Positions 1 through 6,878 are shown, numbered from the stretch's first letter. The stretch is 7,967 nucleotides of DNA from Candidatus Anoxychlamydiales bacterium (GCA_011064865.1 JAAKFX010000075.1:1-7967); one strand, 5' to 3'. A program made the numbers and translations. Notes: generated by a model not told the origin, from the letters alone.

Positions 1-81
1 CAACTAAGTTACTTGCAATCAGCATGTTATAGTTTTATTTCAATAAAATCAATTTATTTATAATTAATTTAAAATAATTTG

Positions 82-110
82 TTGCTTTTTATTTAAAAAA
101 TTTATATAAT
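82..110 (+). promoter_or_regulatory. Promoter of the 269-aa gene
   Basis: A -35-like TTGCTT at 82-87 and a perfect TATAAT at 105-110 are separated by exactly 17 nt. Transcription would start near 117, giving a leader of about 39 nt before the ATG at 156. The arrangement is nearly the same as at 1137-1165, and the two regions align around it. The leftmost stretch of the window (1-80) otherwise shows only AT-rich sequence without a gene. Confidence 0.7.
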
Positions 111-155
111 ATTAATATAACAATTAATAAAACCCTAATAACAAAGGTAATAATT

Positions 156-965
156 ATGAGTACACTAAAAACATTATTAAATAGCGCGGTTATTACAAGA
201 GATAGAGATGGTATAATTAAAAGTAAGGATAGATTGAACCTAAATTATCAACTACATTTTAATTCTAATTATACTCTTCATTTTACCGCTTCTGATTTAA
301 CAGATGCTGGTTTAAAAACAGCTAAAAATCTATTTTTTAAGATAGTACCATTAATAAAATCTGATGACTCTTCTATAACTTTATCTGAGGATTCATTAAA
401 AATACTTCGTGAAAAGTTATCGGAAGTAGATGCTCCAAAACAAAAAGCTTTAGCGAAAAAATCGGATACAGTAGGTATTAAAACTTTAGAAGTGGCAGCA
501 AAGCCTCAAGATCCTATTAATCGTATGTATAAAGCTTATAGTATTTTTAAAGAAGCAGATAAATCATATGTAATTGCTGAAATTAATAAAGCAGTAAAAG
601 AGCTTAAAAAAATTCATCTATCTTTCGAATGGAACGAAAAAGAATATTGCAGAGAAATTCATCAAAAATTTATCAGTCCTTTACTAGATAAAAAAGAAAG
701 ACTATTAAAGTACAAAAACGCGTTTAAAAAATCATTAAGCTCAATATTTAATGCTACTAAGCGTGCAGATATTAACTCAATCAAAGCAGGTATCGAATCA
801 CTACGAAATTTAGAATCCAAAATCTTCTATGGAGGATATTCGGAAGAAACAGCTGTTCAAAGGATTAATATCTCATTATTAGACACTTGTAGATCAAAGC
901 TTCAAGAGGAATTAGCCCTACTTGAAAAAGTTCAACAAGGTTTAGATAACCTCTCAAACAATTAA
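156..965 (+). CDS. Hypothetical protein, 269 aa, helical and lysine-rich
   Basis: I do not recognise this protein. The ATG at 156 is well placed: AAAGG at 143-147 lies 8 nt upstream, behind a good promoter. The protein has no signal peptide or membrane segment. Residues 1-70 are mixed polar and aromatic sequence. Residues 75-90 form a Ser/Leu-rich helix, and 95-120 a Lys/Ala/Pro linker. From about 121 to 265 it is mostly charged helix (for example KAVKELKKIH near 145-154 and KLQEELALLEKVQQ near 248-261) with coiled-coil character. It is followed by a strong terminator, so it is probably monocistronic. A soluble cytoplasmic protein or a secreted effector of a host-associated bacterium would both fit, but nothing in the sequence decides. 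Its promoter and leader resemble those of the small gene at 1210-1495, suggesting shared regulation or a duplicated expression cassette. Confidence 0.75.
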   Translation: MSTLKTLLNSAVITRDRDGIIKSKDRLNLNYQLHFNSNYTLHFTASDLTDAGLKTAKNLFFKIVPLIKSDDSSITLSEDSLKILREKLSEVDAPKQKALAKKSDTVGIKTLEVAAKPQDPINRMYKAYSIFKEADKSYVIAEINKAVKELKKIHLSFEWNEKEYCREIHQKFISPLLDKKERLLKYKNAFKKSLSSIFNATKRADINSIKAGIESLRNLESKIFYGGYSEETAVQRINISLLDTCRSKLQEELALLEKVQQGLDNLSNN

Positions 966-985
966 ACACATCCTAACCAAAATAT

Positions 986-1013
986 AAAGAGCCGCTTTAA
1001 CAGCGGCTTTTTT
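986..1013 (+). terminator. Intrinsic terminator after the 269-aa gene
   Basis: A 7-bp GC-rich stem (AGCCGCT at 990-996, AGCGGCT at 1002-1008) closes a 5-nt loop. It is extended by A-T pairs and followed by a run of T at 1008-1013. It begins about 20 nt after the TAA at 963-965. It is among the few GC-rich spots in the area and a textbook rho-independent terminator. Confidence 0.92.
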
Positions 1014-1136
1014 ATAACCATTTAAATCTCAATTCGTTACAGAATAAAACGGAAATTACAAGATAATTCATTAATTTTCAATACTTTACGATTTAATTTA
1101 AATGTTTATCTTTTACAATTAATTTAAAATTAAATA

Positions 1137-1165
1137 TTGACATTTTAAATAATAATTAGTATAAT
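1137..1165 (+). promoter_or_regulatory. Consensus sigma-70 promoter
   Basis: TTGACA at 1137-1142 and TATAAT at 1160-1165 both match the consensus perfectly and have the ideal 17-nt spacing. The predicted start near 1172 gives a leader of about 38 nt to the ATG at 1210. It is the best promoter in the window, serving a gene whose frame now seems broken. The rest of the intergenic stretch (1014-1114) shows nothing I can name. Confidence 0.88.
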
Positions 1166-1197
1166 ATTAATAGAATAGTTAATAAAAATTAAGTAAT

Positions 1198-1203
1198 AAG
1201 GAG
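1198..1203 (+). promoter_or_regulatory. Shine-Dalgarno site pointing to ATG 1210
   Basis: AAGGAG stands 6 nt before the ATG at 1210. It is a much better initiation site than anything before the ATG at 1295, and it shows that 1210 is the original start of the small gene. A ribosome starting here reads only 24 codons to TAA at 1282-1284. Confidence 0.85.
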
Positions 1204-1209
1204 ATAATT

Positions 1210-1294
1210 ATGTCAGGAACAGTTAGCTCATATTATAGAGCTTCAAGATCTTACAAAACCAATAGATCGTTGGAGAGAAGTTAAAAATGAATTA
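1210..1294 (+). pseudogene. Frameshifted 5' end of the small helical gene
   Basis: From ATG 1210 the frame gives a 24-aa product (M-S-G-T-V-S-S-Y-Y...) ending at TAA 1282-1284. One frame over, codons from 1214 onward (CAG GAA CAG TTA GCT CAT...) are open and read straight into the 1295 ORF as QEQLAHIIELQDL..., ending DRWREVKNELMYES. This is charged helical sequence like the rest of that protein. The upstream part has no usable start of its own: the codons before it are TTA and, at 1205, a stop TAA. Loss of a CA pair from an original ATG TCA CAG GAA CAG (MSQEQ), or gain of one base after ATG, would explain the observed sequence. A 24-aa peptide or a sequencing error remain possible. Confidence 0.6.
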
Positions 1295-1495
1295 ATGTAT
1301 GAAAGCAACAGCCTCGAAACTAAAATAGATATCGTCCAAACTGCTTTAACTTATGTTGAAAGGTATCCAAGAGAAGGTCAAGATCCCAAGTTACTTAAAC
1401 ACATAATCATTGATTTGAAAGGAGATTTAACTGCTTTTAAATATCTACTCGATAGAAGGATTGAAAAAGTAACAAAAGGATTAAGAAGACTGTAA
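1295..1495 (+). CDS. Small helical hypothetical protein, 66 aa as translated, probably N-terminally truncated
   Basis: I do not recognise this family. ATG 1295 is the first in-frame start, but it lacks a well-spaced ribosome-binding site: GGAGAG at 1272-1277 is about 17 nt away. The open frame clearly extends upstream to 1211, so the ancestral protein was probably about 95 aa, starting at 1210 with a frameshift now in between. The sequence is highly charged and helical (LETKIDIVQTALTYVERYP, then LLKHIIIDLKGDLTAFKYLLDRRIEK, basic C-terminus KGLRRL), with no membrane segment or signal peptide. Translation from 1295 could follow reinitiation after the 24-codon frame, which stops 10 nt before it. 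It is followed by a terminator, so it is transcribed alone from the 1137-1165 promoter. Small size and basic tail would suit a regulator or partner protein, but that is a guess. Confidence 0.55.
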   Translation: MYESNSLETKIDIVQTALTYVERYPREGQDPKLLKHIIIDLKGDLTAFKYLLDRRIEKVTKGLRRL

Positions 1496-1525
1496 AGATT
1501 CGAAAGTTATATTAATTTTAATAAT

Positions 1526-1555
1526 AAAAGAGCTAGTAAAAATAGCTCTTTTTTT
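1526..1555. terminator. Terminator between convergent genes, probably bidirectional
   Basis: A 10-bp stem (AAAAGAGCTA at 1526-1535 with TAGCTCTTTT at 1543-1552) has a 7-nt loop and a T run at 1549-1555 on the plus strand. On the minus strand the A run at 1526-1529 becomes a shorter U tract. It lies about 30 nt after the forward stop and about 10 nt beyond the end of the reverse gene, so it can serve both. Confidence 0.85.
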
Positions 1556-1565
1556 ATTGAATCCT

Positions 1566-2003
1566 TTAAGCTCCAGAAGGTCCTAAAAAAGGAGGACTAT
1601 ATTCACTTTGATACTCTTTAGGAACTTTACCAAAAAATTCAAATGTAAAATCTTTTAGATTACGACAATACTCTCTTACTTTTTGATTCAAATTATCTAA
1701 GTCATCATTTTTCACAGTATCATTTAAAGAATCTAAAGAAGATAAATAAGCTTGTGCAAATGAAAATATTATTTCAAATAAATCATGATTAGTCAAAAAT
1801 AAAGTAATTCTTCCCGTTGTTATAGCAATAGCTTTTTCATGTAATTCAAAAGCTTTGACATGCATGTCTTTTAATATAGATACATGCTTATGTATATCTA
1901 ATTTCTTACGAAGAATATTCAAATAAGTGAAATAGTCTTCACTAAAACTTACTTGATGGTTTATTGAATCCACTATAGGTCTTATAGACGCATCAAAAGA
2001 CAT
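1566..2003 (-). CDS. Hypothetical protein, 145 aa
   Basis: I do not recognise this protein. ATG at 2003-2001 is preceded by AGAGG (2015-2011) with 7 nt spacing, and behind it lies a TATAAT box, which supports the start. The protein looks all-helical. Residues 22-60 are amphipathic (DYFTYLNILRKKLDIHKH..., then HVKAFELHEKAIAI). Residues 66-92 are the most hydrophobic part (RITLFL, then LFEIIFSFAQAYLSSL) but too polar for a clear membrane span. Residues 93-128 are charged helix. The C-terminus is unusual, a Pro/Gly tail ending PPFLGPSGA. There is no signal peptide. It stands alone between a bidirectional terminator and the RHS gene, which is on the same strand but separated by 148 nt. Like the other two small proteins in the left part it is an orphan, possibly a lineage-specific accessory protein. 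Confidence 0.72.
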   Translation of the reverse strand: MSFDASIRPIVDSINHQVSFSEDYFTYLNILRKKLDIHKHVSILKDMHVKAFELHEKAIAITTGRITLFLTNHDLFEIIFSFAQAYLSSLDSLNDTVKNDDLDNLNQKVREYCRNLKDFTFEFFGKVPKEYQSEYSPPFLGPSGA

Positions 2004-2048
2004 AAATATTCCTCTTTTTTTGAAACTAAGATAATAGTAAAAAAGCTA

Positions 2049-2076
2049 ATTATAAGCAATAGAAACAAGATCTTAA
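2049..2076 (-). promoter_or_regulatory. Promoter of the 145-aa gene
   Basis: On the minus strand a perfect TATAAT (2054 to 2049) is preceded, 16 nt upstream, by a partial -35 TTAAGA (2076 to 2071). Transcription would start near 2042, leaving a leader of about 39 nt, the same length as at the two forward orphan genes. The -35 is weak, so confidence rests on the -10 box and its placement. Confidence 0.5.
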
Positions 2077-2151
2077 TTACTGTTTATTTAACGTTTTATA
2101 TTACAATGATTTATTGTTATTTAATTTCATTAAAAATGATAAATAAAATTT

Positions 2152-5100
2152 TTATTTATGAACTAAAATGTTTTCTATATAAAAAGAATCTTTTTCACTC
2201 AAATCCACTAAAGCTTTCAAATTATTATATGATATTACAAATTCTGACTCATTTAACTGTTTTATATCTGATGGCATTTTCAAAGCATTTAAAATCTCTT
2301 CAATTTTCAGATCATTTTCTCTCATAGATGTTAAAGCACTGCTTGAGATAAAAACCTTTATTTTCTTTTTATTAAAATCGAAGAGATTTTCAGAAAAAAG
2401 GCTTTGAAGATCTAAGCTATTATCTAAAAAAAGCTCAATTGATGAAACATTTGGATTTTTAATATCTTCATTTATAAAAATTGGTTTTTTCTGATTATAG
2501 GAGATAAAAATGTTATTTAGTGGGTTTTGGATTAAAAAATTAGAAATTGCATAATTTGTAAATTTCAAATCATAAACGCTTAAATACTCAAAATTATATT
2601 TTAGCTCTTTTAGATCAAACTCATAAAAAATCTTTTCTCGCATATTTTGAAAAATATCAAATAATTTTAATGGTTTAGCTTGTAAATAAGTACTTTGTAG
2701 ATCGTCTGCAAAAAAACTTTTTTTATAAATAGTCACACCTTTTAAATCGAGAGTTTCAAAAAGCTTTTGATTTATAAGATTTAGCTGAGATGTGATTATT
2801 AGCTCATTATTGTAAATCGTTTTATATCTTCTAGAAAGATCATCATAAAAATACCTAATATCAAAAATCTCATTATTTAAAAGTTTTTCTTCTTTTATCA
2901 GTCTTTTATTGTAGTCATATGAATATTTAGTTGTTTGATATAGATCTTGTTTTTCTAAAAGAGCAAAAAAATCATATGTGTATTTTTGTTCATCTAAAAT
3001 ATGACCTCTTGAATTTATAACTTTTTTACAGTTAAGTCTTTTTAAATAATCATATTCAAAACTGTACTTTGTTTGATTTTGATCTATAAATGATTTAATA
3101 GTGCCATCAAAATTATATATAAATCTAATCTCAGAGCCATCTTGATATTTTATATATGTAGGGCTTGAAAAGATATTATAATCAACAGTTAAAATATCTT
3201 TGTTCTCTGTTTGAAAAGGCTTCATTAAATCATAGCTATTTTGCTCTTTTATAAGTTTTAAACAGCCCTCATCTACCCCATAGCTATATACATATTTATT
3301 TGAAGAATCAAAAATATCCGTTTTTACTATTTTTTCACTGTTTAAATAATTATATATTTTTCTTCTAAATAGTTTTTCTTCCAAAAAATCTAAATCAAGA
3401 AATTTTTCTTCTACTTCAGCTTTTTTACCATAAAAAGGCTCTTCATGATTTGGAGATATATATTTGATTTTTCTAAATGTAATATCTTTTAGATTTTTTA
3501 TATCAAAAGATTTTCCATCATCTAAAACCTTTTTTATCAGTTGAAACTGATCATTATATTCATAAAAAACTCTTTTTTTGATCTCAGATTTATAAGATAT
3601 AAATCTAGAAGATAAAATATTTGTGTTTGGCAGATAACAATAATTGGTTTTTAGATCATTTTCATCTATTTTTTCAATTACTAAATTTTTATCATCTTCG
3701 CTATATTTATAGCTTTTTGAAAAATTTTCAAAATATTGACTCTCGGAGTCTAGACTCCTCGAGTCTGGACTCCCCAAGTCGGGGCTCTTAGAGTTAGGAG
3801 TCTTAGACTCCAGACTTTTTGAGATATCAACTCTATATTTTTCTTCTAATACATTGTTATTATCATCATAAAAATACTTAATTTCTATAACAGGGTTTTG
3901 ATCTTTATCTAAAAGCTTTTTTGATACCAAAAGTGATGTATTATCTTTTTTTTCCCAAACAAAAATCTCTTCACTTAATAAAGATTTTTCAGTCCCAATG
4001 TTTTCATATCTTTGTATCTTTTCAATCTTAAAATCCTTGTTATAAAAATATAAAAATTCTCTGTTTTTTGAATCTACTACTCTAGTGCTCCCTGCTTTTT
4101 GATTTAAAACTCCTGTGTCGTAATAAAATTTGTAACTCTCATTGCATACGCCTAATGGATTTTTTTCTTGTAAAAATTTTACCCTTTCAAATCTCGGATC
4201 TGCGCTATCATAAAATACAACATTTGTCTCAGGATTTTTATTCCCTAAAAGATAGTAATCAATTTCTAGCTCTTTATCATTGATCTTTGCTGTTTTTAAT
4301 AGAGGATGAGTTTTTTTATAGCCTAAATGATATGTATAATTTTGAGAATTTTCTGAAATAATACTCTCTATTATATAAAATGGATGCTTAGCCTTATCCT
4401 TATTCGAAATTAGAGGATAATAATCTTTGAATAGCAACTCGAAGTTTTTTCCATCAGACGTTTCAATTTTTACATCATGCTTATCTTTGCTTTTATCATT
4501 ATATTTTTTCTCAGGATTTTTATAGTGAAATTTTACCCAAAAATACGTTTTATCCATCGATAGATTTAAAACTTTTATCTCAACTAAATTATTAAAATCA
4601 TCGTAAAAATAATTTATTACTTTTTGATTTAATAACTTTTCAGATCTTAATAAATACTCTTTTGAATGAACATTCCCTCTTTTAAAATGTTTCTCTTCCC
4701 CATTTGGATATAAAACATACAAATCCAATAAAGATCTCATTTCAACTTTTATCTTACTTGGATGTTGAGCTTTTAGATCTTTTTGATAAAAAAATTTAGC
4801 CAAATATCTCGAGTCTTTATAATTTAAAATTTTCGTCTCATCTTTAGCCTTCTTTTTTTTCGTATAGGGGGCATCAAAAGATAAAATTTCTCCCGTTTTT
4901 TCTAAAATGTCTACTCTATCTCCATAAAAAAAAGCTCTTGAAATACCAACGTACGAAAATCCAGCTAATATAAATTCTAAATGATCTTTTTCTTCTCTTT
5001 TTAAAAGATCAAAATTATTTAAACTAGAATATCTCTTGTTTAGATCTATCGCATCTTTAGCATCTATAGTATCTTCTACTATTAAATTTCCAGTAATCAG

Positions 5101-5223
5101 ATTTACACAGCCATTAAATAAAGCACCTGGCTCTTTTTCATCTAAAAATTTTTTGTAAATATTATTCGAGGCAAATACTGAAAATATAAAAAATATAAAA
5201 AGAAGATAAAATAAACGAAACAT
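2152..5223 (-). CDS. Large exported RHS/YD-repeat protein
   Basis: A 1023-aa protein with an N-terminal signal peptide: short basic start, hydrophobic residues about 5-17 (a Phe/Leu/Ile run), likely cleavage near VFA-SNN at 18-19. Residues 30-70 carry a block (GALFNGCVNLITGN, then IDLNKRYSS) like that opening many bacterial RHS/YD proteins. A series of tyrosine-rich beta units follows, clearest at about 360-460 and 690-800, for example YFYDDNNNVLEEKY, IYNFDGTIKSF, YSFEYDYLKRL, YSYDYNKRLIKEE and FYDDLSRRYKTIY. YD repeats usually build a beta shell that encloses or displays cargo at the cell surface. I see no Rhs core motif and no recognisable toxin, and residues after 880 are unlike the repeats. 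A Ser-rich low-complexity linker lies at about 469-498. ATG 5223 is preferred over the adjacent TTG at 5226 because AAGG at 5235-5232 is then 8 nt away. It has no operon partner. Confidence 0.85.
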   Translation of the reverse strand: MFRLFYLLFIFFIFSVFASNNIYKKFLDEKEPGALFNGCVNLITGNLIVEDTIDAKDAIDLNKRYSSLNNFDLLKREEKDHLEFILAGFSYVGISRAFFYGDRVDILEKTGEILSFDAPYTKKKKAKDETKILNYKDSRYLAKFFYQKDLKAQHPSKIKVEMRSLLDLYVLYPNGEEKHFKRGNVHSKEYLLRSEKLLNQKVINYFYDDFNNLVEIKVLNLSMDKTYFWVKFHYKNPEKKYNDKSKDKHDVKIETSDGKNFELLFKDYYPLISNKDKAKHPFYIIESIISENSQNYTYHLGYKKTHPLLKTAKINDKELEIDYYLLGNKNPETNVVFYDSADPRFERVKFLQEKNPLGVCNESYKFYYDTGVLNQKAGSTRVVDSKNREFLYFYNKDFKIEKIQRYENIGTEKSLLSEEIFVWEKKDNTSLLVSKKLLDKDQNPVIEIKYFYDDNNNVLEEKYRVDISKSLESKTPNSKSPDLGSPDSRSLDSESQYFENFSKSYKYSEDDKNLVIEKIDENDLKTNYCYLPNTNILSSRFISYKSEIKKRVFYEYNDQFQLIKKVLDDGKSFDIKNLKDITFRKIKYISPNHEEPFYGKKAEVEEKFLDLDFLEEKLFRRKIYNYLNSEKIVKTDIFDSSNKYVYSYGVDEGCLKLIKEQNSYDLMKPFQTENKDILTVDYNIFSSPTYIKYQDGSEIRFIYNFDGTIKSFIDQNQTKYSFEYDYLKRLNCKKVINSRGHILDEQKYTYDFFALLEKQDLYQTTKYSYDYNKRLIKEEKLLNNEIFDIRYFYDDLSRRYKTIYNNELIITSQLNLINQKLFETLDLKGVTIYKKSFFADDLQSTYLQAKPLKLFDIFQNMREKIFYEFDLKELKYNFEYLSVYDLKFTNYAISNFLIQNPLNNIFISYNQKKPIFINEDIKNPNVSSIELFLDNSLDLQSLFSENLFDFNKKKIKVFISSSALTSMRENDLKIEEILNALKMPSDIKQLNESEFVISYNNLKALVDLSEKDSFYIENILVHK
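3733..3822 (-). repeat. Six 15-nt tandem repeats encoding a Ser-rich pentapeptide array
   Basis: In the coding frame of the RHS gene, six units of 15 nt (3808-3822, 3793-3807, 3778-3792, 3763-3777, 3748-3762, 3733-3747) encode SKSLE, SKTPN, SKSPD, LGSPD, SRSLD and SESQY. The unit is degenerate, with GAC or GAG ends and AGT/ACT cores most conserved. The array is about half GC while flanking coding sequence is strongly AT-rich. It also contains inverted repeats: a perfect 14-bp palindrome at 3745-3758, a 7-bp repeat pair at 3797-3803/3805-3811 and CCCC/GGGG at 3772-3784. Gain or loss of units would keep the frame. Confidence 0.88.
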
Positions 5224-5273
5224 CAATTTAGCCTTATCTGAAATTAAGACAAGATATCTTAAAAAAATAAAAG

Positions 5274-5302
5274 ATTATGAGAAAGACTAAAGAATTTTTT
5301 AA
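5274..5302 (-). promoter_or_regulatory. Possible promoter of the RHS gene
   Basis: On the minus strand CATAAT (5279 to 5274, five of six consensus positions) is preceded at 17 nt by TTAAAA (5302 to 5297, four of six). The leader would be about 44 nt. In sequence this AT-rich, such matches arise easily, so it is a candidate only. A 10-bp palindrome AAGATATCTT at 5251-5260 lies in the predicted leader. Confidence 0.35.
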
Positions 5303-5356
5303 TTAAAAAAAAATGTTTCGAATTTATAGCTTTATATTTTTACATCTACTTTAAGA

Positions 5357-5385
5357 TTCAAAAAATCATCTAAAATCTGTATATT
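5357..5385 (+). promoter_or_regulatory. Possible promoter of the hydrolase gene
   Basis: TTCAAA at 5357-5362 and TATATT at 5380-5385 have 17-nt spacing and match consensus at four and five positions. The leader would be about 31 nt. It lies in the 199-nt divergent region shared with the RHS gene. Confidence 0.45.
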
Positions 5386-5422
5386 AATATTTACGCAAGT
5401 TATTAAAAAAAAGAGATAAAAA

Positions 5423-6208
5423 ATGCCGCATATCAAAGCTAATAATATTAAAATCTATTATGAATTCGAAGGAAACGGTGAGCCTTTAGTAATAATTGGA
5501 GGATTTGCATCTGATAGTCGCCTTTGGAAAGACTTTGCAAAACCTCTTCAAAAGCATTTTAAAGTACTATATTTCGATCATCGCGGCTTTGGTGATAGTG
5601 ACATCCCGCCTCCTCCATATTCTGTTGAAATGATGACAAAAGACACTGTTGAGTTAATGAATCAATTAAATATCGATAGCGCGCATGTTTTTGGACATTC
5701 TATGGGAAGCGCAATTTTACAAACAATGTGTTTAAAAAATCCTGAAAAAATAAAAAAAGCTATCTTATCCGGCACTTTTTTAAAAATTCCCTATACTTCA
5801 CAAATGCTTTTTGAGACAGTTCCTAAATTATTTGAAAAAAAATTAGATCAAGATATTATCTCTCAAATTATCATGCCCTGGATGTATAGCTCTTCTTTTT
5901 TGAAAAACCCAAATAATTTTAATAAAGTTTTAGAATCTATGTCTAAAAGAACAATTGATCCAAAAGGATACGAAGGACAATCTATGGCTTTAAAAAATTT
6001 TGATTCAACCACTTGGATATCAAAAATAAAAACTGAAATTTTAATACTCGCTGGAAAAGAAGATATCGACACTCCCCTATATTGCACACAAGCAGTTCAT
6101 GAAAAACTTAAAAATGCCAAACTAAAGATAATAGATGATGCAGCTCATATGATGTATCGAGAACATCCAAATAAAACTTATGAAATAATGTTAGATTTTT
6201 TTAAATAG
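5423..6208 (+). CDS. Alpha/beta-fold hydrolase, serine esterase/lactonase type
   Basis: This soluble enzyme of 261 aa has the full alpha/beta-hydrolase catalytic set. The first strand leads to the oxyanion-hole region IIGGFASDSRLW (24-35). DHRGFGDSD (52-60) follows the second strand. The nucleophile elbow is GHSMGS, with Ser93 as nucleophile. GKEDIDTP puts the acidic residue at Asp214, and AAHMMYREHP puts the catalytic His at 242. Length and motif order match the group containing 3-oxoadipate enol-lactonase (PcaD), BioH-like and related carboxylesterases. No aromatic-degradation genes are near, so substrate cannot be given. Hydrolysis of a small ester or lactone in the cytoplasm is the safe statement. 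ATG 5423 has AAGAGA at 5411-5416, 7 nt upstream, and the start MPHIKANNIKIYYEFEG is typical for the family. It ends in TAG, two bases from the stop of the convergent acetyltransferase gene. Confidence 0.93.
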   Translation: MPHIKANNIKIYYEFEGNGEPLVIIGGFASDSRLWKDFAKPLQKHFKVLYFDHRGFGDSDIPPPPYSVEMMTKDTVELMNQLNIDSAHVFGHSMGSAILQTMCLKNPEKIKKAILSGTFLKIPYTSQMLFETVPKLFEKKLDQDIISQIIMPWMYSSSFLKNPNNFNKVLESMSKRTIDPKGYEGQSMALKNFDSTTWISKIKTEILILAGKEDIDTPLYCTQAVHEKLKNAKLKIIDDAAHMMYREHPNKTYEIMLDFFK

Positions 6209-6216
6209 ATCTATTT
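6203..6216. other. Palindrome containing both stop codons of a convergent gene pair
   Basis: AAATAGATCTATTT is a perfect 14-bp palindrome. Its left half carries the TAG stop of the hydrolase and its right half, read on the minus strand, the TAG stop of the acetyltransferase. There is no loop and no GC stem, so I do not call it a terminator. No intrinsic terminator is visible between these genes. Confidence 0.7.
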
Positions 6217-6741
6217 ACTTATCAAACTAAGAAGATATTTTTTGATATTTTCATCTAAAGATCGATCCTCAAAACATATTAAATTCTCAATATATTTTTT
6301 ATCTTTTAAAACATTGATCATCAAAAAATGCTCAATATTAGCTTCAATAAAACTTTTGCCTATTTTCACCCATCCATTTTTTTCATAAAAAGAAACCGCT
6401 CCCTTTTGAGCATGTGTTATTTGTAGATATCTAGGGTATTTTTCAAAACCAGTCTCTTTCATATAGTTTAATAGTTTAGATCCTAATTTCATACCCCTAC
6501 AATCTTTTAAAACAGCCATTCTTTCGAATTTTAAAAAGCTATTTTTTATTCTAAATCTACCAGTAGCTACTGCCCTTTCATTCACAGATACTAAAAAATG
6601 AGTAGCTTCTTTTTCATGCTCATCTATCTCTATATCTTTATCTACTTTTTGCTCTTCTATAAATACCTTGTTTCTGATATCTAAACACTTTTGATACTCA
6701 TCAATATCAGCTATCTTAATCTCAATATTTTCGTTTTCCAT
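6211..6741 (-). CDS. GNAT-family N-acetyltransferase, YjcF/ElaA-like
   Basis: A 176-aa protein with the GNAT fold, which moves an acetyl or acyl group from CoA to an amine. The N-terminal signature R23-N-K-V-F-I-E-E-Q-K-V33, then IDEHEKEATHFLV (39-51), is typical of the YjcF/ElaA subgroup. The beta-strand segment AVATGRFRI (57-65) and FERMAVLKDCRG (72-83) lead to the CoA pyrophosphate loop RGMKLG (82-87). Helix SKLLNYM and the late motif HAQKGAVSFYEKNGW (110-124) follow, and EANIEHFLMI (133-142) closes the domain. The P-loop has Lys85 where a Gly is usual (R-G-x-G-x-G). Residues 143-176 are a charged extension beyond the usual length of about 140. The substrate is unknown, as for most of this subgroup. 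ATG at 6741-6739 has only a weak AAAG upstream; a TATACT box at 6770-6765 may be its -10. Confidence 0.9.
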   Translation of the reverse strand: MENENIEIKIADIDEYQKCLDIRNKVFIEEQKVDKDIEIDEHEKEATHFLVSVNERAVATGRFRIKNSFLKFERMAVLKDCRGMKLGSKLLNYMKETGFEKYPRYLQITHAQKGAVSFYEKNGWVKIGKSFIEANIEHFLMINVLKDKKYIENLICFEDRSLDENIKKYLLSLISK

Positions 6742-6878
6742 AAAATATCTTTAGTTTTTTAAATAGTATAACAACTTCAAATCTAAAAAAGAAAACAATA
6801 TTGAAATCGCTATATAATTTTTTTTTGAATTTCCCCACTATCTTATTTAATTTTATTATCTATTATATTAAAAGTGCT

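Noticed and set aside
33..48. A/T inverted repeat TTTTAT/ATAAAA near the left edge
   Set aside because: It has no GC pairs and no T run after it; such pairs are expected by chance at this base composition.
2103..2117. Inverted repeat ACAAT/ATTGT downstream of the RHS gene, considered as a terminator
   Set aside because: The stem is only 5 bp and A/T-rich, without a convincing U tract; no terminator can be supported there.
2106..2327. Forward 73-codon ORF
   Set aside because: It lies mostly antisense to the 3' end of the RHS gene, has no ribosome-binding site, and its composition is the mirror of an AT-rich coding strand.
5224..5226. TTG as start of the RHS gene
   Set aside because: The ATG directly after it has better spacing from AAGG, and the signal peptide is unchanged.
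5863..6087. Reverse 74-codon ORF
   Set aside because: It is wholly antisense to the hydrolase gene, whose catalytic motifs prove the forward frame.
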